A stretch of 26,481 nucleotides of DNA from Chloroflexota bacterium (GTDB taxonomy: Bacteria > Chloroflexota > UBA6077 > JADZDV01), in NCBI GenBank assembly GCA_020850915.1, contig JADZDV010000087.1:1-26481 (forward strand), in the 5' to 3' direction. Positions 7,993 to 15,932 of this stretch are shown here, in pieces. Position numbers and translations under genes: made by a program. The notes beneath the pieces were generated by a model. That model was not told the DNA's origin. It worked only from the letters and a program-made list of their open reading frames with translations, and made no database searches. Within the stretch, counting starts at the first letter, position 1; each line of letters opens with the position of its first letter.

Positions 7993-8988
7993 GTGCGGGT
8001 CGGATGCATCGGCCTGGGCAATCTCGGCCTCCCCATCGCGCAGCGGCTCATGGAGGCCGAGTTCGACCTGGTGGTCCACAACCGGAGCCGAGCTGTCGTC
8101 GAGGGACTGGTGCGAGAAGGTGCGACCGCGGCTTGCTCCCCGCGTGCAGTCGCCGAGCAAGTCGATTACCTGGTCACCGCGCTGCCGTTCCCTTCGACGG
8201 TAGAGGAGGTGTACCTCGACCCGGACGGCATCGCGGAGGGCGCCCGACCGGGGATGGTCTGCATCGACGTCTCGACCGTCAGGCCCTCGCTGAGCAGGCT
8301 GCTGGTCGAGGCGCTCGAGCGGCGAGGGGTTGAATTCCTCGACGCGCCGGTCAGCGGCGGACCGGAAGGCGCCCGCTCCGGTCAGTTGGCCATCATGGTG
8401 GGCGGCAGCCAGCGAGCGTTCGAGCAAGCCCGCCCGGTGCTCGATGCCCTCGGCAACTTGGTGGTCCACTGCGGTCCTGCTGGCGCCGGTGCCTCGCTGA
8501 AGCTGGTGAACCAGGTATTGATCGCCATTCACTCCGCGGCGGCCGCCGAGGCGATTGCGCTGGCGGAGCGCGCGGGCGTGGTCGCGGGGATGGCGTTGAA
8601 CGTGCTGACCGCGGGCCTGGGCTCGAGCGCGCTGCTGGCTCGGAACGGCGCTCGTGTCCTGAAGAGCGACTTTCAGCCCGGCGCACGCCTCGGCCTGTTC
8701 TTGAAAGACCTGGGGCTCATCCGGGAGCTGTGCGACGAGCTCGGGGCTGACCTGCCGGTCTTCGTCCGTGCGAAGCAACCGTTCGAAGAGGCGTTCAATT
8801 TTGGCGCCGGTAGCGACGATCTGGCGGGAGTCATCCAACTGACGCGGGCTTCACTCCACGGGACACGGCAGTCGGAAGGAGAACGTGCTCCCGTGTCCCA
8901 GGCTGCTCCGCAACTGAAGCGTCCCGCCGTGGCCCTCAACGAGCCGCTTGACGATGGAAAGCCCGAGCCCGCCGCCTCGAACTGGTGA
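7993..8988 (+). CDS. 3-hydroxyisobutyrate dehydrogenase-family beta-hydroxyacid dehydrogenase
   Basis: The family oxidises beta-hydroxyacids (3-hydroxyisobutyrate, tartronate semialdehyde and relatives) with NAD(P). The N-terminal Rossmann motif GLGNLGLPIAQRLM is at residues 7-20, the substrate motif FLDAPVSGGPEGARSG at 115-130, and the catalytic Lys is Lys170 in GASLKLVNQ. Family proteins usually end near residue 290; the match ends at about 286 (DDLAGVIQL) and a Pro/Glu-rich tail of about 45 residues continues to 331. That tail is read from the strand opposite the kinase C-terminus, overlapping it by 138 bases. The start is GTG, 4 bases after the previous stop, suggesting translational coupling. 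Confidence 0.9.
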   Translation: MRVGCIGLGNLGLPIAQRLMEAEFDLVVHNRSRAVVEGLVREGATAACSPRAVAEQVDYLVTALPFPSTVEEVYLDPDGIAEGARPGMVCIDVSTVRPSLSRLLVEALERRGVEFLDAPVSGGPEGARSGQLAIMVGGSQRAFEQARPVLDALGNLVVHCGPAGAGASLKLVNQVLIAIHSAAAAEAIALAERAGVVAGMALNVLTAGLGSSALLARNGARVLKSDFQPGARLGLFLKDLGLIRELCDELGADLPVFVRAKQPFEEAFNFGAGSDDLAGVIQLTRASLHGTRQSEGERAPVSQAAPQLKRPAVALNEPLDDGKPEPAASNW

Positions 8989-10617
8989 AGCCTCGCTGTT
9001 CTCACCGCGATAGAACGGCTCGAAGATCCGCTCCTGGTCACTGGCGCTGATGCCGGGGCCGTGGTCGGTCACCTCGACCAGCACCTGGCCGTCGAGCTGC
9101 TCCGCGCGCACCTCGATCGGACTGTCCGGAGCGTACCGGATCGCGTTCTCGAGCAAGTTGTCCACAACCTGCCCGAGGCGGTCGCGATCCGCGCTGAGCG
9201 ACGCGAGGTCACCGACATCCGTGCGAATGTCCCGGCCTGGCGATCGGACGAGTGCGTTCTGGACGCTGGCTTCGATCAGCTCCTTCAGGTCGAGCGGTTT
9301 GAGCCGCAGCTTGAACCCACCAGACTCGAGTCGGCCGAGGTCGAGGAGATCGTCAACGAGGCGTCGCATGCGACCCGAGGCCTGATAGATCTCGTTAGCG
9401 AGCTCTTTGCGGTGCTCGGTGGAGTAGTCGCGAGAGACCAGCAGCTCCGAGTAGCCGCAGACGTAGGTCAGCGGCGTGCGCAGCTCGTGACTGACGGCCG
9501 AGACAAATTCGTTTTTCAGGCGGGACAGTTCCTCGATCGCCCGCGCGCGCGCCGCCTGCTCAAACAGACGGGCGTTCTCGACGGCGATGGCCGCCTGGTT
9601 GCTGAGCAGCTCCAGGATCTGCACGTCCTCCTCCGTGAACCTGGGGGCGCTGGCCTCGCTCCGTACCCAGAGAACGCCCAGCGGGCGGCCGCCGGCGATC
9701 AGCGGGACGCCTGCCAGGCGGCGATTGCCCGCTCTGATGCCGTCCGGGTGGGCGTGCTCCCACTGCTGGTAATCGTCGATGACGATCGGCACTGGCGTGA
9801 GCCAGATCCGCCCCACAAGCCCCTCACCTGGCACGAGGGTCACGTGAGTGGGATAGTCGCCCAGCCCCTCGCTCTCGGCCAGGTGCAGCCGGCTGTCGGT
9901 CTCGTCCCACAGATAGACCGCGCTGCCGCTCCGGCCAAGGATCTGCACGGCGGCCTCGACGACGAGACGCAGGGCTGTCTTGGCACCGGCGCCTGCCGAA
10001 ATGTTGGCGGAGACCTTGTGGAGCGCCAGCAGCCTGCGCGAACGCTGCTCCGCCTCCTCCACCAGCCGAGCCTGCTCCAGCGCCTTCGCCGCCTGATCGC
10101 CGAGCAGGCCGAGCAGCCAGGCGTCCTCCTCGCTGAAGGACTGGGCCGGGTCGAACGTGTGTACCGTCAGGACGCCCAGCAGACGAGCGCCCATCTGGAG
10201 CGGCACGCTGACCGCGGCTTCGACCCGCTCGCGCCGACCGTGGGCGGAGGCTCCACTCCAGCCGGCGTAGTTGTTCATGATGATAGTGCTGTGCGTACGG
10301 AAGGCTTCACCGGCTGTCCCCTCGCCGGGTTTCAGCCGGACGTTGGGATAGTCGGGCGGAACGCTGCGCCAGGCGGTGCAGCGGAGCGACTCCGACTCCT
10401 CCTCCCAGATGTTGATCGAGCCGCCAGGTGCACCGATCAGATGGCAGGCCTGATCCAGAACGAGCTCGAGGGTCTGCTTGACGTCGGTCTGGCCACCGAT
10501 AGCGAGGGCGACGTTGTGCAGCGTCAGCAGACGACGAGCGCGACGTTCGGCAGGGTCGTCGCCGAGTCCGGGGACCTCGGGGGCCGGCCCGTTGGGGAGG
10601 CGCAGATCGAGTGGCAT
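8851..10617 (-). CDS. soluble sensor histidine kinase, GAF-GAF-HisKA-HATPase
   Basis: This 588-residue protein has no membrane segments, so it senses something in the cytoplasm. Two GAF domains are visible (about 45-185 and 205-350), each ending with a coupling helix (QAAKALEQARL, QAAIAVENARLFEQA). The H-box SAVSHELRTPLTY places the phospho-accepting His at about 377. The catalytic domain shows the N-box NLLENAIRYAP, G1 DHGPGIS, F-box IFEPFYRG and G2 GGGLGLSIVKRL. No response regulator gene is nearby, so it is an orphan. I chose the ATG at 10617; a TTG at 10656, 3 bases after the small Cys gene, is in frame and would imply coupling. The GAF ligand is unknown. Confidence 0.93.
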   Translation of the reverse strand: MPLDLRLPNGPAPEVPGLGDDPAERRARRLLTLHNVALAIGGQTDVKQTLELVLDQACHLIGAPGGSINIWEEESESLRCTAWRSVPPDYPNVRLKPGEGTAGEAFRTHSTIIMNNYAGWSGASAHGRRERVEAAVSVPLQMGARLLGVLTVHTFDPAQSFSEEDAWLLGLLGDQAAKALEQARLVEEAEQRSRRLLALHKVSANISAGAGAKTALRLVVEAAVQILGRSGSAVYLWDETDSRLHLAESEGLGDYPTHVTLVPGEGLVGRIWLTPVPIVIDDYQQWEHAHPDGIRAGNRRLAGVPLIAGGRPLGVLWVRSEASAPRFTEEDVQILELLSNQAAIAVENARLFEQAARARAIEELSRLKNEFVSAVSHELRTPLTYVCGYSELLVSRDYSTEHRKELANEIYQASGRMRRLVDDLLDLGRLESGGFKLRLKPLDLKELIEASVQNALVRSPGRDIRTDVGDLASLSADRDRLGQVVDNLLENAIRYAPDSPIEVRAEQLDGQVLVEVTDHGPGISASDQERIFEPFYRGENSEASPVRGGGLGLSIVKRLVEGHGGTLQLRSSLGHGSTFSFRLPCPVE

Positions 10618-10659
10618 CGCGGTCGCCCCACCATCGCCGCCGCGAACCGCCGGCAAGCG

Positions 10660-10941
10660 CTAGGCCTCGGACCGGCGCCAGACCTCGGCGGGAAGGTCGT
10701 CTGGATAGCCGCCGTCGGCCAGACGCTGGCGCAGGTGAGCGCGCAGGTGTTGAAGCCGCAGCAGCTCGCTGACGGTGAACCGCGGGGCTGTCGCATTGGT
10801 ATGACGAGGCACATCACGTCCGCTCGGCTCATGAATCGACGCCGTGATGGGAGGTGGGCCTGCATGGCGCTCGCAAGCTGCCGGCCGCTGCAGCGCCAGG
10901 CTAAGGTACTGGCAACTCTGGCAGGTTGCCCAATCGTTCAC
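10660..10941 (-). CDS. small Cys-motif protein of unknown function
   Basis: This 93-residue frame starts at GTG with a well-placed GGAGG upstream and ends immediately before the histidine kinase. The N-terminus has a CxxC pair and a third Cys followed by His (WATCQSCQYL, AACERHAG), which could bind zinc or act as a redox site. The C-terminal half is a basic amphipathic helix (SELLRLQHLRAHLRQRLADGG) ending DDLPAEVWRRSEA. I do not recognise a family. Position and spacing suggest co-expression with the kinase, perhaps as a partner, but that is inference. Confidence 0.55.
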   Translation of the reverse strand: MNDWATCQSCQYLSLALQRPAACERHAGPPPITASIHEPSGRDVPRHTNATAPRFTVSELLRLQHLRAHLRQRLADGGYPDDLPAEVWRRSEA

Positions 10942-11127
10942 GTGATCCTCCGTCGGGCGTGCCGTTGGCCCAGAGCCCGCCGCGCCCATCGTTCCAAACG
11001 AAGGGAGGCGGCATATCGTGACGGGGCCTGAACAGACGGCGCTGCCCGGCCTGGTGGCGCCCTCGGGGGACGGTGGTGAGGCGCCCCGGCTGACCAGCCC
11101 CTCGCGGCCCGGTCTGCGATCGATCGT

Positions 11128-12693
11128 CTAGTCCACCAGGACCGGCGGCGCATGGTCGGCCGCGCTGGGCACGAACACGGCCCGCTTCTGAACGATCCTG
11201 GTTACCTGCGCGTTGAACGTCCCGGCCTGCCTGACCCGGAAGACCAGGACCGCCTGCCCCGCGCGGTTCGTCTTCTTCTTGCGGAGCATTGTCTCCTGGT
11301 TCGGCTGGGTGAGCACTACCGAGACCTCGACACCCGCCTGGGGCTGGCCGCCAGCGTTCTGTGTATTCACGACGGCGGTCATGGTCGATCGCCCGTTCAC
11401 CAGCGGCGTCGCGGACAACACGATCGACCCGGTCAACACGGTTGGGATGGGAGTCGCCGTTGGCGTCAACGTCGGCGTGAGCGTCAGCGTTGGCGTGAGC
11501 GTCAGCGTCGGCGTGGACGTGATGGATGGCGTGGAGGTGATGGTTGGCGTGGACGTGATGGACGGAGCCAGTGTGATCGTGGGGGTCGCCGTTGGCTCGG
11601 GCTCGCCGCCGCACGGCGCGAACTTCTGGACCTGATTGTTGTTCGCGTCCACAATGTAGAGGCTCCCCAGCGAGCTGAGCGCGATCCCAGACGGGTCGTC
11701 AAATTCTCCAATCCCGCCCCCGTGGTCTCCGAACGAGGTGATGAAGTTCCCGTCGTTGTCGAACTTTTTGATCCGGCTGTTGTTCGAGTCCGTCACGTAA
11801 ATATCGCCGTTGTCGTCCACGGCAATGCCCTTCGGCGAGTCGAACTGGCTATCGCCGCTTCCCTGCTCCCCAAAGTTGCCCTTGAAGTCTCCATGCCGAT
11901 TGAAGACCTGCACGCGATTGTTGTTCTTGTCGGTCACGTAGATGTTGTCGTCCTGGTCGATCGCAATCCCGTACGGTGCGTCGAACTGGCCATCGTCGGT
12001 TCCCGACTCGCCGAAATCGCCGAGCGGACTGCCGTCGGGATCGAGCTTCTGAACGCGGTCGGCGCTGGTGTCCGTGACGAAAATGTTCCCATCGCGATCA
12101 ACGGCGATCCCGGTCGGGCTTTCGAACTGGCCCTGGTCGTCGCCTTCCTCGCCGAAGTCGCCAAGGAACGTCCCGTCCGGCGAGTAGCGGTTGATCCGAT
12201 GGTTGCCGGTATCCGAGACGAGGATGTTGCCGTCGATGTCCGGCGCGACGCCGCGTGGCTGGTACAGCTCACCCTTGCCCCCGCCGCGCACGCCAAACTG
12301 GCGAATAAACGCGCCGGTCGCGTCGAAGACCTGGACGCGGTGGTTGCTGGTATCGGCGATGTAGACGTTTCCCGTTCCGTCCATCGCGATTCCGCGCGGC
12401 GAATTGAGCTGCCCGTCCCCGTTCCCGGCGGTACCCCATCGCGTCGCAAACTCGTAGTCGCCAAACTCGCAGTTGCCACTGCTGTGCGAGCCGCCGTTGT
12501 CTGAGCCACCGTTGTCGGATCCGCTGTTGTCAGCGGCATGAGCGACCGACCGCGGCGCGGCAGCGCGTGACACGACCCTGGTGGCCGCGCCCGGCCCCGC
12601 CAGCGACTGGACGATGCCGAGCATCATCGCGCCGGTGGTCGCAAGCACCACCATCAGGCGCGCAGCGTGCAGCAGGCGCGCGGGGATCTTCAA
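11128..12693 (-). CDS. secreted six-repeat NHL beta-propeller protein with Thr/Pro linker and Ig-like domain
   Basis: The 521-residue product has a signal/anchor segment (about 12-33), a Ser/Asn/Gly linker (55-74), six NHL repeats of about 47 residues (80-361) with the pattern SPxGIAVDxxGNIYVTDxxNxRVQ, a Thr/Pro-rich linker (366-419) and a C-terminal Ig-like domain (about 421-505). Cys75 and Cys361 flank the propeller and are the only Cys, so they may form a disulfide closing it. NHL propellers bind proteins, peptides or sugars; the partner here is unknown. The start is TTG at 12693 with GGAGGAAG just upstream; no ATG gives a signal peptide. The protein is expected to be outside the membrane. 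Confidence 0.88.
   Translation of the reverse strand: MKIPARLLHAARLMVVLATTGAMMLGIVQSLAGPGAATRVVSRAAAPRSVAHAADNSGSDNGGSDNGGSHSSGNCEFGDYEFATRWGTAGNGDGQLNSPRGIAMDGTGNVYIADTSNHRVQVFDATGAFIRQFGVRGGGKGELYQPRGVAPDIDGNILVSDTGNHRINRYSPDGTFLGDFGEEGDDQGQFESPTGIAVDRDGNIFVTDTSADRVQKLDPDGSPLGDFGESGTDDGQFDAPYGIAIDQDDNIYVTDKNNNRVQVFNRHGDFKGNFGEQGSGDSQFDSPKGIAVDDNGDIYVTDSNNSRIKKFDNDGNFITSFGDHGGGIGEFDDPSGIALSSLGSLYIVDANNNQVQKFAPCGGEPEPTATPTITLAPSITSTPTITSTPSITSTPTLTLTPTLTLTPTLTPTATPIPTVLTGSIVLSATPLVNGRSTMTAVVNTQNAGGQPQAGVEVSVVLTQPNQETMLRKKKTNRAGQAVLVFRVRQAGTFNAQVTRIVQKRAVFVPSAADHAPPVLVD
11474..11563 (-). repeat. five 18-bp tandem repeats encoding the Thr/Pro linker
   Basis: Five back-to-back 18-bp units begin at 11474, 11492, 11510, 11528 and 11546, all starting GGCGTG on the plus strand. 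On the coding strand they give six-residue units such as SITSTP, TITSTP and TLTLTP. The first two differ by one base and the last three by a few bases, so the array is recent or actively homogenised. Copy number is likely to vary between strains. Confidence 0.85.
11611..12456 (-). repeat. six diverged ~141-bp direct repeats coding the NHL blades
   Basis: Six in-frame units of about 141 bases encode the propeller blades at residues 80-361. They are similar in protein (GxFxSPxGIAVDxxGNI core) but diverged in DNA. Constant unit length with no insertions supports a closed six-bladed propeller. Confidence 0.75.
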
Positions 12694-12801
12694 ACTTCCT
12701 CCCGGGGTCGACCGCGCAGGGCCGGCAGTTCCGACTCAGCGTAACGCGCGAGTACGCGACCGGTTGCAGCCCCTCCTCGAGCGCTGCTGGACGCGGCCGA
12801 C

Positions 12802-13011
12802 TCAGCTCGCGCTGGGGCTAGGAGAGGGCGAGGGGCTGGGACTCGGCGAGGGCGTGGGCGGCACCGGCTTCGGGGGCTCGACAGGCCGTGGCGTTGGGTA
12901 GTGCGTCGGCGTTGGCGTTGCCGTGTCTCCCCGAGGCGTCGCAGTGCAGGCCGCGGAGAATGTCATCAGAGTCGCTGCGAGAGCCACGAGAGTCAGCCGG
13001 CGAGAGCGCAT
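12802..13011 (-). CDS. small putative lipoprotein with Pro/Ser tail
   Basis: This 69-residue frame begins MRSRRLTLVALAATLMTF, a good signal peptide, followed by SAAC, an acceptable but not ideal lipobox with Cys at about residue 22. The rest is Thr/Pro- and Pro/Ser-rich and ends in a run of alternating Pro-Ser. There is no folded domain. The ATG at 13011 has no clear ribosome binding site. It may be a short cell-surface spacer or a truncated remnant of a larger lipoprotein that lost its C-terminal domain. It lies 108 bases upstream of the NHL protein gene on the same strand. Confidence 0.45.
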   Translation of the reverse strand: MRSRRLTLVALAATLMTFSAACTATPRGDTATPTPTHYPTPRPVEPPKPVPPTPSPSPSPSPSPSPSAS

Positions 13012-13512
13012 GGGGTCCGATCCGCGAGAGGGTGAGTCTGTCGCCAGGTGACGTGGCAGATCCTGGCCTCGCCGCCTGGGGACAGGCGTCGAGTCTAGCG
13101 CAGCCCTCATGCCACTCTCAACCGGGGCATCCGTCCGCGGCGTGCGCCTGGGAGGACAGGCGCGGCAGTCCGCGAGACCGGCAAGGCGCCTCCAGCTCCC
13201 AACAGCGGCGCTCCAGCGGTCGTGGAAAGTGGGATTCAACGGGAACGCTCAACTCGACGCGTCACACACGGCGGACGCCCCCGGCGACACGGCGGCGGCA
13301 TGCCAGGGGCAGGACCGACGGATGATACGACGACGTTCGCGAAGCGCCATCGACCATGCGTTGGCGGTATGCCCGCCAGCGCGGCGTCGGCGGCGGCCGT
13401 CACGACAGAGACTCGAACGCCTGACGGCTGCTCTTTCGGGGACCAACAACGAGCGAGACCTACTCCCCGCGCTGGACGGCGGCGCGGGGGTAGAACGCCT
13501 GAACGTGCTCGG
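13012..13512. other. 500-base gap without a supported gene
   Basis: Open frames occur on both strands but are Arg/Ala-rich, lack ribosome binding sites and show no domain. The stretch lies between the cupin gene's 3' end and the small lipoprotein's start. The only structure I see is the hairpin at 13465-13489. Confidence 0.4.
13465..13489 (-). terminator. hairpin downstream of the cupin gene
   Basis: A perfect 8-bp inverted repeat (CCCCGCGC / GCGCGGGG) with a 9-base loop lies 24 bases after the cupin stop on the minus strand. There is no T-run, so it is a weak or Rho-assisted terminator candidate at the end of the hydantoinase gene cluster. Confidence 0.35.
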
Positions 13513-13851
13513 TTATTCGTCGACCGGCTGCGCGCCCAGCGCCGTCTTGAAGCTGAGAAAGCGGGTGCCATCCTCCAGAGCTTGCTGTTCGTGATCCTGA
13601 TCGCCCAGGATCAGCGCCACCTCGCCCGGTCCCATCTCGCGAACCTCGTCGTCGATCCGCATCCGCAGCCGGCCGTTTACGACCATAATCATCTGCTCGC
13701 TCGGATGATGGTGCGGCTTGGCGCCGGAGCCCTTGGGCTCGGTGTAGTAGCCGAGCTCCAGCTCCTTGCCGGTGATCGTCGGACCGTTAGCAGTGGAATG
13801 TCCTGGCGAGATAACCGAGCCAGGCATGTCTTCGAGTCGGAAAAACGGCAT
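13513..13851 (-). CDS. cupin-domain protein
   Basis: This 112-residue single-domain cupin shows motif 1 as GAKPHHHPSEQMIMVVNGRLRMRID (His-rich metal site plus Glu, residues 43-67) and motif 2 around GPGEVALILGDQDHE (residues 74-88) with the second His. It therefore keeps the metal-binding His set of the family. Small cupins bind or isomerise small acids or sugars; no specific reaction can be assigned. The ATG has GGAGGAG upstream. It is the last gene after HyuB, 78 bases downstream, so it probably belongs to the same transcript. Confidence 0.85.
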   Translation of the reverse strand: MPFFRLEDMPGSVISPGHSTANGPTITGKELELGYYTEPKGSGAKPHHHPSEQMIMVVNGRLRMRIDDEVREMGPGEVALILGDQDHEQQALEDGTRFLSFKTALGAQPVDE

Positions 13852-13929
13852 CTCTCACTCCTCCAACAAACTGTACTGCTTCAGCGCTGCCCATCGGGCG
13901 CGCGCTCTGTTTGCCGTGCGGCACGTGTT

Positions 13930-15930
13930 CTACAGGCTCTCCAGGAGCGATACTTCCATCGTCCCCACGACCTGTGCCACGATATCAGTCACGGCTGCTT
14001 CGCTGACTTCACCACCGTACGTCTGGCGTCGCTCAATCTCCGCCAGCGCAAGGTCACGGATGTAGCGGCGCGGCGCGGCCGGCCGTCCCTCCGTGGCGCG
14101 GTTCACGGCGGTCTGAAGCCAGTCGGGCCAGCGCGCCTCGAACGACTCGCGGTACTCGCCATACGAGAAGCGAGCCGGCGCACCGTTCGACGCTCGTGAG
14201 GCGCGCAGGTCGCGGGTTGCCTCGAGGTCCACGCTCCCGTTCGTAACGACCACGCCGTACTCGTCACGAGCTGCTGACTGCGAGACCAGTCCATCGAGGA
14301 CGTCGTGCAGCACGAGCGAGGGATCGCGCGAGAGAGGCGCACCGTAACCGCCCCCACCGGCCGTCTCGATCTCGATCGTCGATCCGGGCGGCGGTCGGAG
14401 CAGGTCAATCTTGCCGATCTCCTCGACCTGGCCGCCGCGGGAGCGAAGCCGGGTGGCGCCGTTGCGCCCCGGCTCGCCCCCTTCGCGACCCCATGGCTGG
14501 AAGCGATAGCGCTCCATGCCCCGCGAGGTGAGGGCGGCCTCTGGCGGCAGGATCGTCATGGAGTATCTCAGACCGGCGCCGCCACGGTACTCCCCAGCGC
14601 CGCCGCTGTCCGGCCGTAGCCCGTAACGCTCCACCACGACCGGCATGTCTGATTCCAGAATCTCGCTGGGAATGTTGCGATAGAAGCCCGTGTTGAAGTC
14701 CACGCCATCGGTGCCGTCCATCGTCGAACGCGCGCCAGAGCCTCCGACGAGCGGTTGGACGATGCTCACACGGTTCCGTCCGCTGGCGAAATCTGGCGCC
14801 GCCACAAAGAGGATCGAGCCCTGGCCGCAGCCCGCCGCGGGGATCCGGTCCGGAATGGCCACGGCGAGGGCGCCCATGCAGACCTCGGCCACCCGGAAGA
14901 AGGTCGCCTGCCGCGCGCCGCACGCCGCGCGCGGCTCCGGGTTCAGCAGCGTGCCCTTCGGGGCCACCAGATGGACCGGACGAACGATCCCGGAGTTGTA
15001 AGTGATCTCTGGGTTCACCGAGCGAAGGAAGCTGACGATGCCGATGACGATGAGGTAGTGGCCGTTCTGGCCGTACGTCGCGATGTTCAGCGCCGCGCGG
15101 ACCTGTGGGTCCGTCTCCGAGAAATCCAGGGTCAGGTCGCCGTCTCGGACAACCATCGCGAGCTTGATGCGAATGGGGCGCCCACCCTGGACAACGTCCC
15201 CTTCCAGGTAGTCCGCGAACGTGTACGTCCCATCCGGCACGGTGCGGAAGGCATCGCGCGCCTGCGCTTCGGCGTAGTCCAGCACACCGCTCATTCCCGC
15301 TTCGACCGCCTCGCGCCCGTACTTCGCCACCAGGTGGCGCATGCGCTCGCCGGCTGTGTCCACGGCGCTGAGCAGCGCCCGGACGTCGCCGCGGTTCTGG
15401 TGCGGCGTGCGGGCGTTTGCCAGCATCACGTCCAGGAGCTGCTGGTTCAGCACTCCACCGCTCCGGAGTCGGGTGGGCGGGATGATCAGCCCCTCCTGGT
15501 ACATCTCTGTGGCGGAGGGGACCACGCTGCCCGGGGCGAGGCCGCCAACGTCCGTCAGGTGGACGAACGCTACGACGTAGCAGAGCAGCTTACCGTCCTG
15601 GAAGACAGGCTTCCAGACGAACGTGTCTGGGAGGTGTGTGACCAGCCCTTCGCTGGTGTCCGGATCGTTCGTTATGAAGACATCGCCTTCGCCAGGCTCT
15701 CCAGCAGCGGCGAACGCCGCTTTGAGCGGCAGACCGATGGCGATCCAGATCCCCAGGCGGCGAGACGCCGCGAACGACTCGCCGTCAGGCGAGACGAGCG
15801 CCACGACGAAGTCCTGGGTCTCCTTGATGAACACCGTATGCGCGGCGCGCATGAGCGTCTGTCCGGCCTCGTCAACGATGCCCTGGAACTGGTTCTTGAA
15901 CACTTCGAGCAGGATGCCGGAGATGGCCAC
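13930..15930 (-). CDS. hyuB: hydantoinase B / oxoprolinase-type subunit (N-methylhydantoinase B family)
   Basis: The protein is the partner of HyuA in ATP-dependent opening of hydantoin-like or 5-oxoproline rings; related pairs form acetone or acetophenone carboxylases. It begins ILLEVFKNQFQGIVDEAGQTL and contains the family segments ITNDPDTSEGLVTHLPD, HLTDVGG, GYGAPLSRDP and others. At 666 residues it is longer than many HyuB proteins; the last 80 or so (after ASNGAPARFSY) are a C-terminal extension also known in some family members. The start is GTG at 15930 with AGGAGG eight bases upstream, only 2 bases after the HyuA stop, indicating coupled translation and a complex. Confidence 0.93.
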   Translation of the reverse strand: MAISGILLEVFKNQFQGIVDEAGQTLMRAAHTVFIKETQDFVVALVSPDGESFAASRRLGIWIAIGLPLKAAFAAAGEPGEGDVFITNDPDTSEGLVTHLPDTFVWKPVFQDGKLLCYVVAFVHLTDVGGLAPGSVVPSATEMYQEGLIIPPTRLRSGGVLNQQLLDVMLANARTPHQNRGDVRALLSAVDTAGERMRHLVAKYGREAVEAGMSGVLDYAEAQARDAFRTVPDGTYTFADYLEGDVVQGGRPIRIKLAMVVRDGDLTLDFSETDPQVRAALNIATYGQNGHYLIVIGIVSFLRSVNPEITYNSGIVRPVHLVAPKGTLLNPEPRAACGARQATFFRVAEVCMGALAVAIPDRIPAAGCGQGSILFVAAPDFASGRNRVSIVQPLVGGSGARSTMDGTDGVDFNTGFYRNIPSEILESDMPVVVERYGLRPDSGGAGEYRGGAGLRYSMTILPPEAALTSRGMERYRFQPWGREGGEPGRNGATRLRSRGGQVEEIGKIDLLRPPPGSTIEIETAGGGGYGAPLSRDPSLVLHDVLDGLVSQSAARDEYGVVVTNGSVDLEATRDLRASRASNGAPARFSYGEYRESFEARWPDWLQTAVNRATEGRPAAPRRYIRDLALAEIERRQTYGGEVSEAAVTDIVAQVVGTMEVSLLESL

Positions 15931-15932
15931 GG

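Noticed and set aside
9061..11031. Long plus-strand open frame (656 codons) opposite the histidine kinase
   Set aside because: It is the mirror of a clear GAF-GAF-kinase gene; no domain, no ribosome binding site, biased composition typical of high-GC antisense frames.
11474..12456. Regular repeats that might look like a CRISPR or satellite array
   Set aside because: The 18-bp and 141-bp units are in frame, without unique spacers, and encode the linker and propeller blades.
11152..12504. 450-codon plus-strand frame opposite the NHL gene
   Set aside because: Repeats in it are only the reverse reading of NHL blades.
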